A stretch of DNA of 64,000 nt from Straminergon stramineum (GCA_963920665.1 OY987266.1:3911001-3975000); one strand, 5' to 3'; shown: positions 27,494 through 40,835, counted from the first letter of the stretch. The notes: generated by a model not told the origin, from the sequence alone. Translations and numbers: made by a program.

Positions 27494-30400
27494 TCCATCT
27501 CCTCTCCACAGCGGTGCGCTTCACCTCAGTTGTTTGTTTTTCTCCCGTGTGTTTTGCCTGACGCTGTCTGTGAATTCATTTCCTGCGATTGTCGTAAGAT
27601 TTTGTCATGAACTTCCTGTCGGCAGAGGAGCTCGTTCGTTAGATTTTTCTATCTGTTCTGCGATGTGATACTCAACAGTTCGAAGAGTGCGTCGGATTAC
27701 TCCTTGTAGTTGCCTGCTAAGCGCAGGGTGATGTGACATCCTTACCGACCACCGATTGTTCAGTAGGATTTATATCCTCTCTTTGATAGAGCTTACCGTG
27801 GCCTGGTGCCGTTTCACTGTTTGACTATGTAATCTTCTACCAAATTGGTCACGGTGATCTCTCTCCAACGCCGACGGTGGTTAGCTTGAGGGGTTTGAGA
27901 GTTTGAGAGTTAGTGAATATTGTTACTGAGGTAATTTTGCATTCATTCATGTTGTGCTTTTGAAGGTATTGCATGTGTTGTTATGTAAATATGTGTGAGG
28001 ATTGCATCAACAGTAAATCATGGATTGCGTGGTAGAAGATGTTAATCACATGAATCCAGTCAGTATACCTCGCTGTTGTTCGTTTATTGGTCTGCTGTAT
28101 TTGTGAACTGCGATTGCTTTCTTTTTGCCAATAATGACTTTTCGCTATGTTTCCTTTGTCGATAAGTTTCCGTCTAACTGGTTAAGGAATTGCGTTTCCC
28201 AGGGATCGTCAACGGGGGACACAGCATCAGTTAATAACCCGCATCATCTGCACAAGATCAACGTTGTGCTTTAATTTGTGATGAGCAGTTGCGTGCTCAT
28301 CTACAACAAACCTATGTAGGTTAAATCTTACGTAGTCGAGGACTGTCATCAACAGAAGGGCTTCTGCACCTCTATCCAGAACTGCTAATTTGAATTTAAT
28401 CCAAGATTGTTTTGTTTTTTATCATCATTTTTTTAATCTTGGCTGTGAAGTGTGGTGTGCAAGACATTAACACTTTGTCTGTTTGCCCACTCCAGGCTTT
28501 GCCTACTATTTGTCTCAATACAAATGCTGGGCTGCAACTTACTTGTGTCCTGTAGGTTTGACGATTATTGTAGTGTAGAATACTCAGGTCAAACCACGAT
28601 CTTAGAGATGACCTTAACTTTCGAACTTCAAGAAGTGTGATGGAGAAGCTACATCCGCGAATGAAGACCGGAAATTCGACGACTGATTGTTGAGCAGCTC
28701 CTGCACAGAGTCGTGTACTGAGAAACTGAGTGTACAAGGAAAAAGCTTCTGCACCCGAATGTATAACCTGTAGAGAAGATTGTCGTAGATTTCAGTCCAG
28801 TCCGTCTACGAAGGTCTAATCAAAAGCATTCGAAGATGATTTGTCAACCGAACAGTCTCTCCAGGTCTGAGTGACTAAGTAAACAATCGCAAGAAGTCCG
28901 CTTCGTGTGCCCAAGAAAGTTGACTTTTAGAATCCAAAGTTCAAACGTCCGAGCCCCAATGTTAGAAAATCACTCATCATCCCAACGCAACGAAATTTCA
29001 AGCTGCAGGAGGTAACATTCAAGAGTAGCAAGCAGTGGCATGGAACCTTCGAGAACAGCTCCAACTGAAGTCGCAGAGGGAAATTGTGCTTTGAAAAAAA
29101 GTTGAAAGCACATTTGCTTCGAAGAGCTCTCCCTCGCTTGTTCAAATTGAAATCAATGTTGCAAAATAACGTATCACAGATTCCATCCATGCCAATTTTT
29201 TTTAAGTGCTTATTAGAATCAATCGGAAAGGAAACCCCAGTTTTAGAGGAAGGTTTAACTAAGAATAACTTACTACAAAGAAACGGAGCACCAAGTTTGT
29301 TGCTTCATAGAGTTTAGTCTTGTGTTTTCTCTCAAACTCTGTTCTTGGTCTCTCATTGCACACACTATACATTTAACTCTATTATCTATTGGATAGTTGT
29401 AGATTCTAGAAGCTAAGCTTTCATTTAATTGTCAGATCTACTAATTTGCAATATGATTTTCTTATGTTTGTTCTCAAATACAATTATAATAATGATTTTC
29501 TATTTTAATTTTATTATATAATTCTTGGATATCCAAATAGCTTGAGAAGGTTATTGAAATTGTATTTGATTCATTTGAAGGTTTTGTCAAGTCTTGATTG
29601 AATTTAAGGAGTGTTTCAGACCATGTTCTATGTTCCCACTCTACAAATCTTAATTCAAGATCCAATTCAAGAATTTGTTGGATTGTGGAAGGTCAATTAT
29701 AAATATAATATGTAGGATTTGGAGCTAAAGAATGTGAAGATCTAAGACAAGATTCACAAGCACAATATCCTATTGCAAAAATTGTTAAAAAAATGGGTCA
29801 CAAAGTCAAAAATTCCACTCCATGCTTAGAATTTGCAATGGCTAGAATTTATACATAATTTAATCCATGAAATTGTATTAATTTAGTGTTACTTTTTCAT
29901 ATTACATTAGTGAGTGGGTGGGACTTGGGACTAAGTGTGAAACTACAAGTCTTGCTTTTCAACAAAATGTATATATCTTGGATATTTAGGGATTAAAGGT
30001 CAATAGTCATTCTAAAAATTGCAATTAAAATGCGCAAATTTTGAATCCGAAATGCACACATCTTTGTGTGCAAACACTTCTAAATCAATCTTATATTTTA
30101 ATGTCTAATAAAAATTAATATGAATCAGTTTGAAGTACAAATTTTCATTCATATATAAGAACTTGCACTTTACAATTTGATTCAATCTTTTTTTTTTTTT
30201 TTTAATTATTATTTTTTATTCTGGTACCATTAAAAATTCAAATGAAATAATAAGCATGACATATTTTCTTATTTCAAATAGTGTTTCTCTATAAGCAATA
30301 TATTTCTTTTAATTCTTTTATTTTTAGAAATATTTGAAAATTAAGGATGAATGACTCATTTCTTTTAAAATTATAAATTGATCCAAATATTACTTTTCAT

Positions 30401-30781
30401 GTGCATTACAAATACATGAAAATCAATTAAGATGTGTAGTGTAGCATTTAAAATAAGCATGTATTTTGCAACAATTAACCTATGTCCTATAACGACTCAA
30501 TAAACTAATATTAAAGTTTCATAATAATTATGTGCAAAATATTTCATTAAAGCATAAACAGATAAAAGAGTATTATGCAAATCATTTGTTTATTTCATTA
30601 CAAACAATTGTTCAAATTTTCTGAACAAGTGTCTAATGTTCCAAAACAATTAGCAAAACTACAAGAAGATGGAATCAATTGTGAGATGTGATGGTAAAAG
30701 TTATAGAAAACTACAAAAGTAAATGTTAGAAAAAATATACCACTAATAGAGTATAAAATATAAAAAATGCATCCAAAAAGT
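27494..30781. other. 3' region of SERF copy 2, then AT-rich intergenic DNA
   Basis: 27494-28900 has mixed composition and may include 3' UTR; no second gene could be supported. From 29300 the DNA is strongly AT-rich. A run of 16 T starts at 30188. Nothing else is defined. Confidence 0.4.
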
Positions 30782-31761
30782 TCATCTTTTAGTTGGCATT
30801 TGAATTGTTTCACTTTTAAGCACATGGAGGAGGGCTTGTGAACTTTCCAATATCTGCATATACAAAACATTGATTATTTTTTCTTAATTTTATTTCAAGA
30901 CTAATAATTTTAATTTACATGTAATTTTTCTATTCTACATTGAGTATTATATTTCATTTTTTGTTATATAGTAATGATTTAAAAGTGGAATACTATTTGG
31001 AAAATTTTATTATTGTTGTCAATCATTTTCATTATAAAAATGTCTTATATATTTAAGTAACTATCCATTGTTGATTATTCATTGATTATAAAATCATTGA
31101 TAGTAACTTGTAAAACTTTAAAATAGCTCGATATTATTTATTGTATTATTAATTCAACATTTGTCAATATACCTTAGTTTTTCATTTAAACTATCAAATG
31201 TAATATTATTATATAAAATAGTAATATATTGTAAAAATTAGAGGAAGAACTTATCACACACTTTGGAATATGCTCCCTCTACTTCATGAATGGTCTTATC
31301 ATATTCATTGGTATAAGCATACTTGTGAGATAGAGAATCATCTATCTCTCCAAGTCTTTTGGTCAATATTACCAAATCTTTTTGGATGTTTGTTTTCTCT
31401 TCTTCTTCAACTTGTAAAATCTTCTTGATTTCATCTCTTTTTTCACGTAATTCTTCAATTCCTATTACATTTCATAGTTACAATCTTTAAATACTATAAA
31501 AAAATTATGTTCATTTAATGTAAGTTTCATAATCACAATAAACATTATCATAATTTTTAATTCAACTGACTATTTCATATTCTTCAAAAACCATAAATTT
31601 GACCAACAACATAAAACTAAAACTAAATTTGTATTTCATTAATCATATATATATATAGTAAAATAATTATCAATTTCAAAAATGCATTCCATTTTAAGAA
31701 ATATCTTACGATGTACAAGTTCTGTATTGTAATTTTGCAATGCAGCACCCTTCAATGCCAT
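30782..31761 (-). CDS. DIP13: SSNA1/DIP13 homologue (basal-body and microtubule-associated coiled-coil protein)
   Basis: Three exons: 31761-31710, 31461-31262, 30853-30782. They give a 107-residue protein; animal SSNA1 is about 119. Exon 1 reads MALKGAALQNYNTELVH, matching the family N-terminus GAALQNYNxELV. Exon 2 is a charged coiled coil (IEELREKRDEIKKILQVEEE ... NEYDKTIHEVEGAYSK), and exon 3 starts ILESSQALLHVLK, the conserved family C-terminal block. Phases are 1 and 0. Donors are GTAAG and the weaker GTGTGT; choosing the latter restores the family sequence YSK-ILESSQ. In Chlamydomonas, DIP13 is at basal bodies and axonemes and SSNA1 self-assembles on microtubules, so a role in sperm flagella or basal bodies is expected. 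The gene is hidden in very AT-rich DNA and its exons are too short to stand out as ORFs. Confidence 0.9.
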
Positions 31762-34299
31762 ATTTTGTTTAGATTGAATTAATTTTTTTCAAAAAAAATT
31801 GGCAAAATTTGCATAATCATGATCTAACTTGTCTCCAATAATATCATTTTATGCTTTATTTATTTATTTTGATTAATCCTAAATTTCACCATAATAAACT
31901 TTTACATATTCATAAATTGAAATCAATAGATAAAATTCTCAAAAGGCTCTTTCATTTTAAATTTTTTTTAAAGATTGGTTTTGCTAACTAAATTCAAAAA
32001 TCATAATTGATCAATTCTATATTTCAAACAAGGATTAAATATCAATTTCTTTTTTGCTTCATATGCATATTTTATCCATGATGTTGTAGTTCAAGGTTAG
32101 ACCATTCAAAAATACACCCTATTTTTCATACAAAGTGTAAAAGAATGTGAGATTTGAAATGGTTCATGAGATTAAAAATATTAAGATGTCATCATGCCTT
32201 TTGATGGAAGGCAACCATTCATTCTAAAAGATATATTGATGCAAGTACATAAAAATATAGTCAAAAAGTATGAAATTCATGGGCTATCCAAAAAATAGTC
32301 CAAAAAAATTCTTTCAAATTAAAACTTTTGTATCCTAATTCAAGAACTACAAAATATCCTTTTGCAAAAAGATCCCAATGAAAACTAATCTCAAGACCAT
32401 AAATCTATATTGGATTAACCCTTAAAGGACATTCCATATTTCCATTTGGTCAAACTTCATTAGTTTTCCTTATTATAAAACACCTTCCAAAATTTGATAT
32501 TTTCTCATGTAATAATATATATCTAAAATTTGAATTCATATTTTTATAATTAAAAACATTATAATTATTTTTATATCATTTTAAAAGTAATTTCTTTGTA
32601 AAAATTGTAAGAATTACAAAAAAGAACTTACGTAGTATGAATTTTTATCAAAATTGGAGATGATAATGATAAACATGATGGTGTAATCAATATAATCCTT
32701 GAGCTTGCACCAAGAAAAATTTGATAGAAAATTTCAAAATTAGTGTAATTTATGCTTTGCAGTTGTTACATTCAAAATGTCGCAAAAATTATAATTTAAA
32801 AAGTTTTAGAATTAAAAAAAAGAATAGATTATTGAAAATAAATTTTCCTTAGTCAAGCTCCAAGATATCTAAAATCAAGAACCATATAAATTCAAATTTG
32901 ATACTAAAACCATACCTTTCATGCAGGTTTGTCCTTTAAAGGTTAAAAAATAAAAAATAAATACGATTCAAACCTCAATGACCATAGTCTACATCTCCTT
33001 TAAACATTTGTAAAAATGAAAAACAACATTCATAATTTGAATTATAAACACTTTTAGAGAAATTTTTGGTACTCATATTATTCAAAAAAATAATTAGGAT
33101 GTGAAATTTTTTAATTTAATTTAAAAAAAGAAACTTGATTTGTAAACCTATGGGTCTAAGAAAATCTTATATTATAATTGAAGTCATAGCATGTTTGCCA
33201 AAAAAAAGGTATTGGTTTTACAATCAAAATAACACACTTTCTCTCTCTCTCTCCCTCTCTCTCTCCCTCCGTACTGTAATTTAGGCCTCCCTAAATGTAC
33301 ACTAATCTAACGTTCAAAATTCAATAAGAATTGTAGCTCAATGGCTATTTACTAATATCCCGTGGGGGTGTTCTTTTCTTTTTAAGAAAATTGAATGTGA
33401 AATTTACTTTCACGATCCGTACCTACCCACCTCCCTTGACACTTGTGGGAATTAGTTTGCTTAAACTGCGCAAACATAATCCCTAATGTTCCACAAATGA
33501 TGATGTGGCATGAGGGGATGAATTTTTTCAAAATTTTTCACAAAAAATCGCAAACACATTAAAAGTGGTGTTCATAACTCATGACCACTACAAAAGTCTA
33601 TCTTGACATTGCCTTACAGGGGTACGTACCCACATTACTCCCTCACCACGTACCAGGTTGTAACCACTCTAGGAATTGATGCCTTTCGCATCTATTTTTT
33701 ACTCCAGCACCTGGCATTAGTACGTGGACTTAGTTTTATGAGTATCCTCCCAGTACCACGGTGGTGGTCCACCACCACTAGCTCCATCATCTCCCAGACA
33801 TAGCTCTACGGTTCCTTCTCTTTCCCGCAATTTCCTAATTGAGTAATGGCTTTTGAGTTCTTGATTCAAAATGCGGCATTTCTCCAACGTTCAGTCTGTC
33901 ACTAGCATATGACTTTGCTATTGCATTGTCGTATTGTAAATGTGTTCATTATGTAAAAATGCATAATTGTTTGTTAAATTGGAGGGTTTTTTTTCTAGAG
34001 TTTCAAGAAAAAAATGGGGTTATACTCCACTTGAACTCTTTTTTTTACCTCTATTTGACAAACATTTAGTTCTTTGATTTCTATATTAGAAGATATTTTA
34101 ATATGTTAGTTAGTTAGGTTGAAGTTGTAAGAACAAAAAGTAAAGCTTGTTTTACCTTTTTCCTTATTTTTATTTTTAATGGATTAGAAATCCACGTAGA
34201 TGATATGGATAGACTTATCGAGAAGAGGAAGTGGCCCATGTAGGTATTATGGCCCATGTGGCATCTTAGTGGCCCAAATCCACTAACTTAAGTGGATGG
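31762..34299. other. AT-rich intergenic DNA upstream of DIP13
   Basis: No gene is seen. A pyrimidine CT microsatellite lies at 33241-33270. A short less AT-rich island (about 33590-33830) contains a small stem GGTGGTGG/CCACCACC near 33763 but no coding sequence I can support. Confidence 0.4.
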
Positions 34300-34850
34300 C
34301 ATGGAGGTTGAGGTGGCGGATGAGGTTGAGGATCATCTTCTTCCTCGTCCTTGTTTGCTTAGGGAAGTCGTGACTTTGGAAGGGGATAGTACTTTGTACA
34401 TGGAGAGTTTGGTAATGAAATTTTGAGAGCTTGTGTATTTTGTTTTTGTGTTTCCGAAAAGCTATCACTCATGAAGTTTGGAGTTTGTATGTGTAAGTTA
34501 TGAGTTTGGGAGTGAAGTGTTGTGAAGCTGCCTCAAACTTTCAAGAGAGTGAGTTTTTGAAAGGCTATGAAATGTGGAAAGTACTTTGTATTTGAGTGAA
34601 ACTTGGGGAGCTTGTAGATATTCATGTTAGCTTTCCAAAATGGGTTTATTTTCTTGATTTGGAGGTAGTATGTGAAAGTTATGGGCTTGAGAGTGAAGTA
34701 TAGGTGAGCTGCCTTTGAGTTGGGAAGGGTGAACTTTGACCGACCATAAAAGTCGGAAAATATCTTAATTTTAAGTGAATTTTGGAAAGGTTGTAGAAAT
34801 TTTTTTTAGCTTTCCAAAGGTGTATCACACTCTTAGTTTGGAGTTGTATA
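34300..34850. repeat. Tandem repeat, period about 180 bp, three degenerate copies
   Basis: Landmarks recur with even spacing. CTTTCC(G/A)AAA followed by TTTGGAGT or TTTGGAGG is near 34449, 34631 and 34811. AAGTTATGRGYTTGRGAGTGAAG is near 34496 and 34677. The units are degenerate and noncoding. Confidence 0.65.
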
Positions 34851-35428
34851 GCGAACATGGCACTCAATCAACTATCAGACACTTCTTCGAGGGGAGTTCA
34901 TGAAGGATATGACTTTGTTTCTACAATTTTTTACCATACATGGGGTATATTGAGACTCCATGACATCTTTGGAGGGGTGTATGGAAGGGTGATAGTATTT
35001 TGGTTCATATGGCATCATTGGGGGGGATTTATACTTATGTTTGTGACCTTGGCCACGGGATCTTCCATTATTTGAACCACATCTAGTTGCAGCTAGAAGC
35101 CCCGCATTTTCCCATGGCAAGGCCTCTCTACTCGACAGCATCTTCTCTTTTCATTTCACTGAAAACGTAACTACACATAGCTAGTAGCTCACATTGCTAT
35201 TCCAGTCTGAACTACCGTAATCATTTCTAGAGTTGTTGTGAGTTCAACCTCACAGGGCAGCGGAAAAAGGGAGGGAAGGCGTGTCAAGTTTTTACAGTAG
35301 CTTCGATCCACCATGACGGACGATTCTACCAACACGGGACAGGTTCTTTTAGAATGTTGTTACTTTTTCAGCTTAATGCTTTGTTTGTTCAATTCATGCA
35401 AAGGATAACAATTGGGGTTTAATTGTAG

Positions 35429-35484
35429 ACATCTTGCATACGTATTCTAACAAACTAATTGTGTGTTGGGATGCATGGACGCAG
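35429..35484 (+). other. 56-nt splice-bounded element, copy 1
   Basis: Begins ACATCTTGCATACG after TTGTAG and ends GACGCAG before GTGAGA. It is exactly the same length as two other copies at 36561 and 37728. All three are preceded by AG and followed by GTGAG, as an internal exon would be. This copy has a stop in the frame that is open in the other two, so it is probably not protein coding. Confidence 0.55.
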
Positions 35485-35915
35485 GTGAGATTATTCCCCC
35501 CTGAATTGAGCATCGGAAGCTGCTTCTGATACTTTCCAAAAATTTATTCCCGAATTGCCCAAGACTTTTGTTCTCCGGCAAGTTGTTTGTTTTTTGGATT
35601 ATCATGTCGTCTATAAACATTCAAATTTCTCTTGAGCATTACTCTTGTTGTATGGATTTTTTTATGGAAATAGGCTTACCATGATGGTCTAGCAACATGG
35701 CCTAACCAATTTGATAAGCATGTCCTTTTGGCAGTTAGACCACAATCCTGCTTTTTTTTGTCCCTTACATATTTGCATATAATTAGGAGCACTTGACTTT
35801 CTAACTCCAGTCCATCACAGCGATGTCGATTAGCCTTTGAAAACTGGAGGATGACAATTGTATCATACTCCAAAATTATTTGTGAATTGTTAGAAGGTGC
35901 CCAATCATGGGATGT

Positions 35916-35917
<2 letters not shown>

Positions 35918-35976
<59 letters not shown>
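35918..35976. repeat. CT dinucleotide microsatellite
   Basis: An uninterrupted (CT)n tract of about 59 bases. It closes the first of three repeat units that each carry a 56-nt element. Confidence 0.95.
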
Positions 35977-35980
<4 letters not shown>

Positions 35981-36260
35981 CGTCAAGGCATTCAATAATA
36001 TATCACGACAATTATCTGGGTAATGGCCACGTCACAGCCAATGGGCACCGGTACCGTTGGTGGGCGCACCCTAAAGAATCGATTCCCTAGGATGAAGGCA
36101 CCTCAGGTCCTCGCGCTACCCCCAGCAGGTATTCTTTCCCGTTTCCCGTCCTTGGGAAGTGGTAGTATCGCTCCCTCGCTAGGTTGCTGTCTCGCCACTC
36201 TACTACACTATTGCGCTGCTACTGAGCTACAGTTGCGCAGTTGCTGTGCTGGCGCTGCCG

Positions 36261-36344
36261 CAGGCTGTTTCGGGGCTGCTGTAGGCTCCTGTCGTGCTGC
36301 TACAGGCTGTTTCGGGGCCGCTGAAGGCTCCTGTAGTGTTGCTG
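36261..36344. repeat. 42-bp GC-rich tandem repeat, two copies
   Basis: CAGGCTGTTTCGGGGCTGCT at 36261 recurs at 36303 with few differences. It lies in a GC-rich island (36030-36360) without recognisable coding content. Confidence 0.8.
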
Positions 36345-36560
36345 CAGGGTGGGGATAAAGGCTAGCGCGTGCCTAAGGGTTTAGGCCATGGATATTGGTG
36401 CAGCATCACAGGTTTTGTCCCCTCCCTTGACTGATTGAGAAATGCGGTTTGGTAGTCATTGAACCCATTCTTGGCTTAAGTATCACATGTACTTACTATT
36501 TGTGTGATTGTAATTTGTGGCAATCTTTGGCTCCAATGACAAGGTGTAGTCATGCTGTAG

Positions 36561-36616
36561 ACACCTCGCATGCGTCCTGGAACTGACCTCGTGTTTGTTG
36601 TGGGATATGGGTGCAG
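36561..36616 (+). other. 56-nt splice-bounded element, copy 2
   Basis: Begins ACACCTCGCATGCG after CTGTAG and ends GGGTGCAG before GTGAGG. Same length and boundaries as the copies at 35429 and 37728. It starts 1132 bases after copy 1. Confidence 0.55.
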
Positions 36617-37002
36617 GTGAGGCATGACTACTCAAGATTGGAAGCTCATTTCGTCACCCATAGCTTTAAGGATTTTGATTGCTCTGAAATTTGTTAGACC
36701 CATGTTGCATGTACATTTTTAGGCAGCACTTGCACTTGGTGAAGTCGTGAGTGATGTAGGAATTACAGGAAACAAATATGTGTGATTGTGACAAATTTAT
36801 CTTGCAAATGCTCCCTTCCACCCTCCCGGTCGAGATCGTGATTGTGGTTTTATCGTTGGAATTGTGAATTCTAATGCGCCATGGCTCATATTCACCTAAT
36901 TGAGCTGAAAAATAGTGGATGTGGTAAACAACGACCTGTGGAGTTTTATGGATGTTGATTTGACAAAATAAGCCCTATCGTGGGGTGTCAAGTAAAGAAT
37001 TG

Positions 37003-37031
37003 TCTCTCTCTCTCTCCCTCTCTCTCTCTCT
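37003..37031. repeat. CT microsatellite
   Basis: Imperfect (CT)n tract closing the second repeat unit. A shorter CT-rich tract at about 38322-38333 occupies the equivalent place in the third. Confidence 0.9.
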
Positions 37032-37727
37032 AGTCTAGGACAGCATGCAATACGATTTTTTCTAAAAATTTATGTACTAGCAGTTGTACCGATTACCTTA
37101 CACATACCCATATAGTATACAAGGACTTGCAAAAGTATGAGCAAGGAATGACCAAGTAACCACGAGCACATCCAGTAGGAAATGGAAGGATAAGAATTTA
37201 TGAAATTTCTGTCCTGACACCAATGGATCGATCCACTAACCCTCACATAGTACATGTGTTATGAAACTGACAAAGAGCAGAACCATGTAAGTTAGGGAAT
37301 AAGTGTTCAAATAATGAAGGAGTGTCATACTGTGAACTCAAGAGACAATATGGACAAGTGCACAATTAGCATAACGGCTATTAAAGCATCTGCAACCACA
37401 ATTAAATACCACAGGATGCAAGGACTACCGCCATCCTGAAGCAAAACACAAAGGAAAAAATGACATGTGAAGCACAACTCATGATAGCTTCTCTTTTGAT
37501 TTCTTCCTAGAGTTTGAGTTCAACTATAGTGTGCAAACTAGTGCGGACGTAGGGAAGATCAGAACAAGTCAAGTTCACGAAACCACCAACTACAGCAGAG
37601 TTGCTTATTGGACTTTAGCGTGGGTGAAAAGGTTAGACAGTGATGTAGAGAAGGGTTGCGTTTTCTTCCTAAAGAACTAATTTGGCTTGTAATTGTGAAA
37701 TGGATAACAACTGGTTTAGTGCTGAAG

Positions 37728-37783
37728 ACACCTTGCATACGTCATGGTTCTAACTTAGTGTTCGGATTGTGGCATGGGTGCAG
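37728..37783 (+). other. 56-nt splice-bounded element, copy 3
   Basis: Begins ACACCTTGCATACG after GCTGAAG and ends GGGTGCAG before GTGAGGCA. Identical length to the other copies; it starts 1167 bases after copy 2. Confidence 0.55.
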
Positions 37784-38339
37784 GTGAGGCACGAACCCTC
37801 AATTGTTGCCTTTTTGTAGATTCGATAGGAAGGATGTTTCTCGAGGAAATGACGATTTTGGTGGATCGGAAAAAAATTTCTTGATCAATTTTGGAAGTTA
37901 GGGAGTTATGCTTGGTTGGAAAAGTTTGCTAGTACTAGTATATTATCTGCATCTGTACTAGTAGATACATGTATGGAACCTTTTATCCAAAGTTATGCAA
38001 TAATGCAACAAGGAGGATATTAGGCACTATACTAGAAAATATACGAAACAGTCCAGCATATGAGTCCAGAAACTTGATGATCACATCTGAAAAACCAAGC
38101 TGTCTAGTCTGGCGTGCAAGGAAATCAGGTTGTAGTGGCAGGCATGGGAATCTTGAAAAGTTGTATTATTTTGTTTTTTCTTAAAACAAGTGCTACGTAT
38201 GAGTTGGGATGGTAGCTCCAGCAAGTATACCGATTAAGAAATGATTTTTTGAGAAGTGTCGAAATATGGATGTTTTCTTAAAAATGACTAGAAACTGCCT
38301 TGACTGGGTGATGAATCGTCTTCTCTCTCTCTTACTAAG

Positions 38340-40760
38340 AATAAATATTTTTTGAGGTGTAACAAATATTTTTCATATTTTTGGAGTCATTTTGCCTATC
38401 CTTTCATCTACATTTTGGCCTTGAATAGTCACCTATACAATTGAGAATTCCACAAGTTTTTTAGAGGAACTAATGAGAATTGAAGGGTTATTTGATGCAC
38501 ACATTTTTTATATAGTTACTAGGGTGATGCTAATAGTAACACCCAATTGAAGGTTTTAGGACCTATTTTGGGGTTGGGATACCTTGGTGATGGAAATTTT
38601 TGCATGGACATTGGAGCCTGAAAAGCAATAGATTTCTAATTTGAAATCGATTTTTCTTTGATATTCTTTGGCTATTCATTTGTAATTATACTTAAAATAT
38701 ATAATTTTAAAAAAATATTGAATAACAATTTTAAAAAATAAATTTGCAACTATGGAGTGCTGATTTTCTTACTTTATAATGACACATTAAAAATATATAT
38801 TCATGATGCTTGACTTGGAGAGATTTTTACATACTTTCAGCATTAGTTACATTTTCTATGAATTATTTCACTATTTATTTAAAAATTTGTGATGATTTCA
38901 AAAAATTCCAAAATAATTTGAAATTCTTACAACTAATATAAGACATTTGGCTAATTACACCTCCAAGAAATAAATGCAAAAAGTTACATTTTGTAGATAA
39001 ACTTGGTTCCTAATTAGAATTATCTTCCAAGCTAATAGTTAAAAGTTTGTTCCAAGGGAGGCTTATTTAAATAGGGAAGTCTCTAATCTTAAGAATCAAT
39101 AGCTAAATAGCCAAATAACAACCACCAAAAGGAAAAAAATACTTCCAACTAGAAATAATTTAAAATCTCACAATTATAAACTAATTACTAGATTTCTTTT
39201 GCTCCAATCTTAATGGCCACAAAGGTAAGTAGTTCTCCCATTTAATCTTTTACTCTTTAACCCCATTCTTAGACACTTCCACAATCACTATCTTGATTTG
39301 ATCTTGTTGCGCTACACCAACTTGGACTCTTTAACTTCCGACTTGGTGGGATCTCTACAGATCACTTCGTCTCCAACTAGAGAACCTCAACATCTTTGTT
39401 TCACCAACTTGGTCTTCTTTTCTTATTTTTATCCTCTCCAATATACTCAATCAATTTTTAACTACCTCCTAAACTAATTCCTTTTACATGTCACACCACA
39501 CATTTTCCATTGACTCTAATTTGGAATTAAAATGGACAACGCTCAAATCATTAACTTCCTAATTAGCACCAAATCAAATGCACAATAACATACTCATAAC
39601 TCCCAAATAGGCTCATAGAATATTTTCACGTTAATATTCAATCATCAACTTAATCAAATTGAGCAAGACTCATACATCTTAATTTTCAAACCACACATAC
39701 ACACCCATCTCAATACACCAATTCAGCTTAAACTCTTCCTTATATTTATTTCCGAATTAGTGATTAAATCACCATTCATAAACAATTTTCCGTACCAGCA
39801 ATCTTCAACCAGTTCTATTCACTGCTTCACATCATTCTAACTTGGAAACATTCTCCACATTCATTCTCATCATTTAGACATACAATTTTTGTTTTATTTC
39901 ATTATTATATTTTTTATCTATTTATTTTCTCCGTCCTAATTGGAATACTTGATTCTCTTCACTACAACTTCCAACTAGGTTCTCATAAATCTCCAATTAG
40001 ATCACTTCGCCATCTTCATTACAACACAACCACCACATATTTAAATTTCCACATTAACACATAAACTCCTCAATTTCCAGTCCTTCATGACTAGGACACA
40101 AACATCTCCATCTCTAACCATACAGACACATTTCCCAATTAAATCAATTAACACACATACAACCAAATTGGAAACACTTCCAACACTTAGACATCAACAA
40201 TTCATCAATCATAACCATAATCATATACATAAACAACAAAAATACAGAGCACTACTTGGCTGGGACTCCAACTGGAACTCTCATTAGTGGATAAAGAAAA
40301 AAATCAAACATCACAGAGACATAGACCAAATAGAAATCACAAAACCAACAATTACCAAATTGGGAGAGACAACCCAACCACCACCTAACCACCAAATTGG
40401 AACTGATTAGGCAACCGCCCTAATTAGCCATAAAATTCCAAATTGTAATTAACATTCAAAACAACCAACTAGACTTGACACCCACACCTACATACAATCC
40501 GATTTGGCATAATCATCACCCAATTTGGAACAGACTTAGAAAACTTGGAATCTAATTGGAAAGCCGGATTGTTCCAATTTAGAAATCAACCACCCAAATC
40601 AGCACATACACAATCAACATTCATTCATCATCCAAAAACACACCAAATAGAATCCAATCAGCCCATTAAAACACTCAATTAAAACACAAAATTCAAAAAC
40701 AAGTCAAAAACAATAAAAGACACATCAAAAAAACCAAAAATTTACAAACTTAAATCCTAA
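38340..40760. repeat. AT-rich DNA ending in a G-poor array of CCAAYTRG-like motifs
   Basis: 38340-39180 is AT-rich without a gene. From about 39180 to 40760 the plus strand is strikingly poor in G and rich in A and C. It contains roughly twenty degenerate copies of CCAATTAG, CCAACTAG, CCAAATTGG or CAATTTGG (for example near 39372, 39404, 39966, 39992, 40164, 40266, 40352, 40390, 40520, 40576). No coding sequence is evident. Confidence 0.5.
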
Positions 40761-40835
40761 TTGGTTATTTACACATTCATAGGTACTTGCAACATGAAGT
40801 TTGAATAAATTACTTTGGCTCTACTACTCTCCATG

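Noticed and set aside
34857..35075. 72-codon plus-strand frame starting MALNQLSDTSSRGVHEGYDF
   Set aside because: Overlaps the end of the tandem repeat, lacks family motifs and has no supporting exon. Probably chance.
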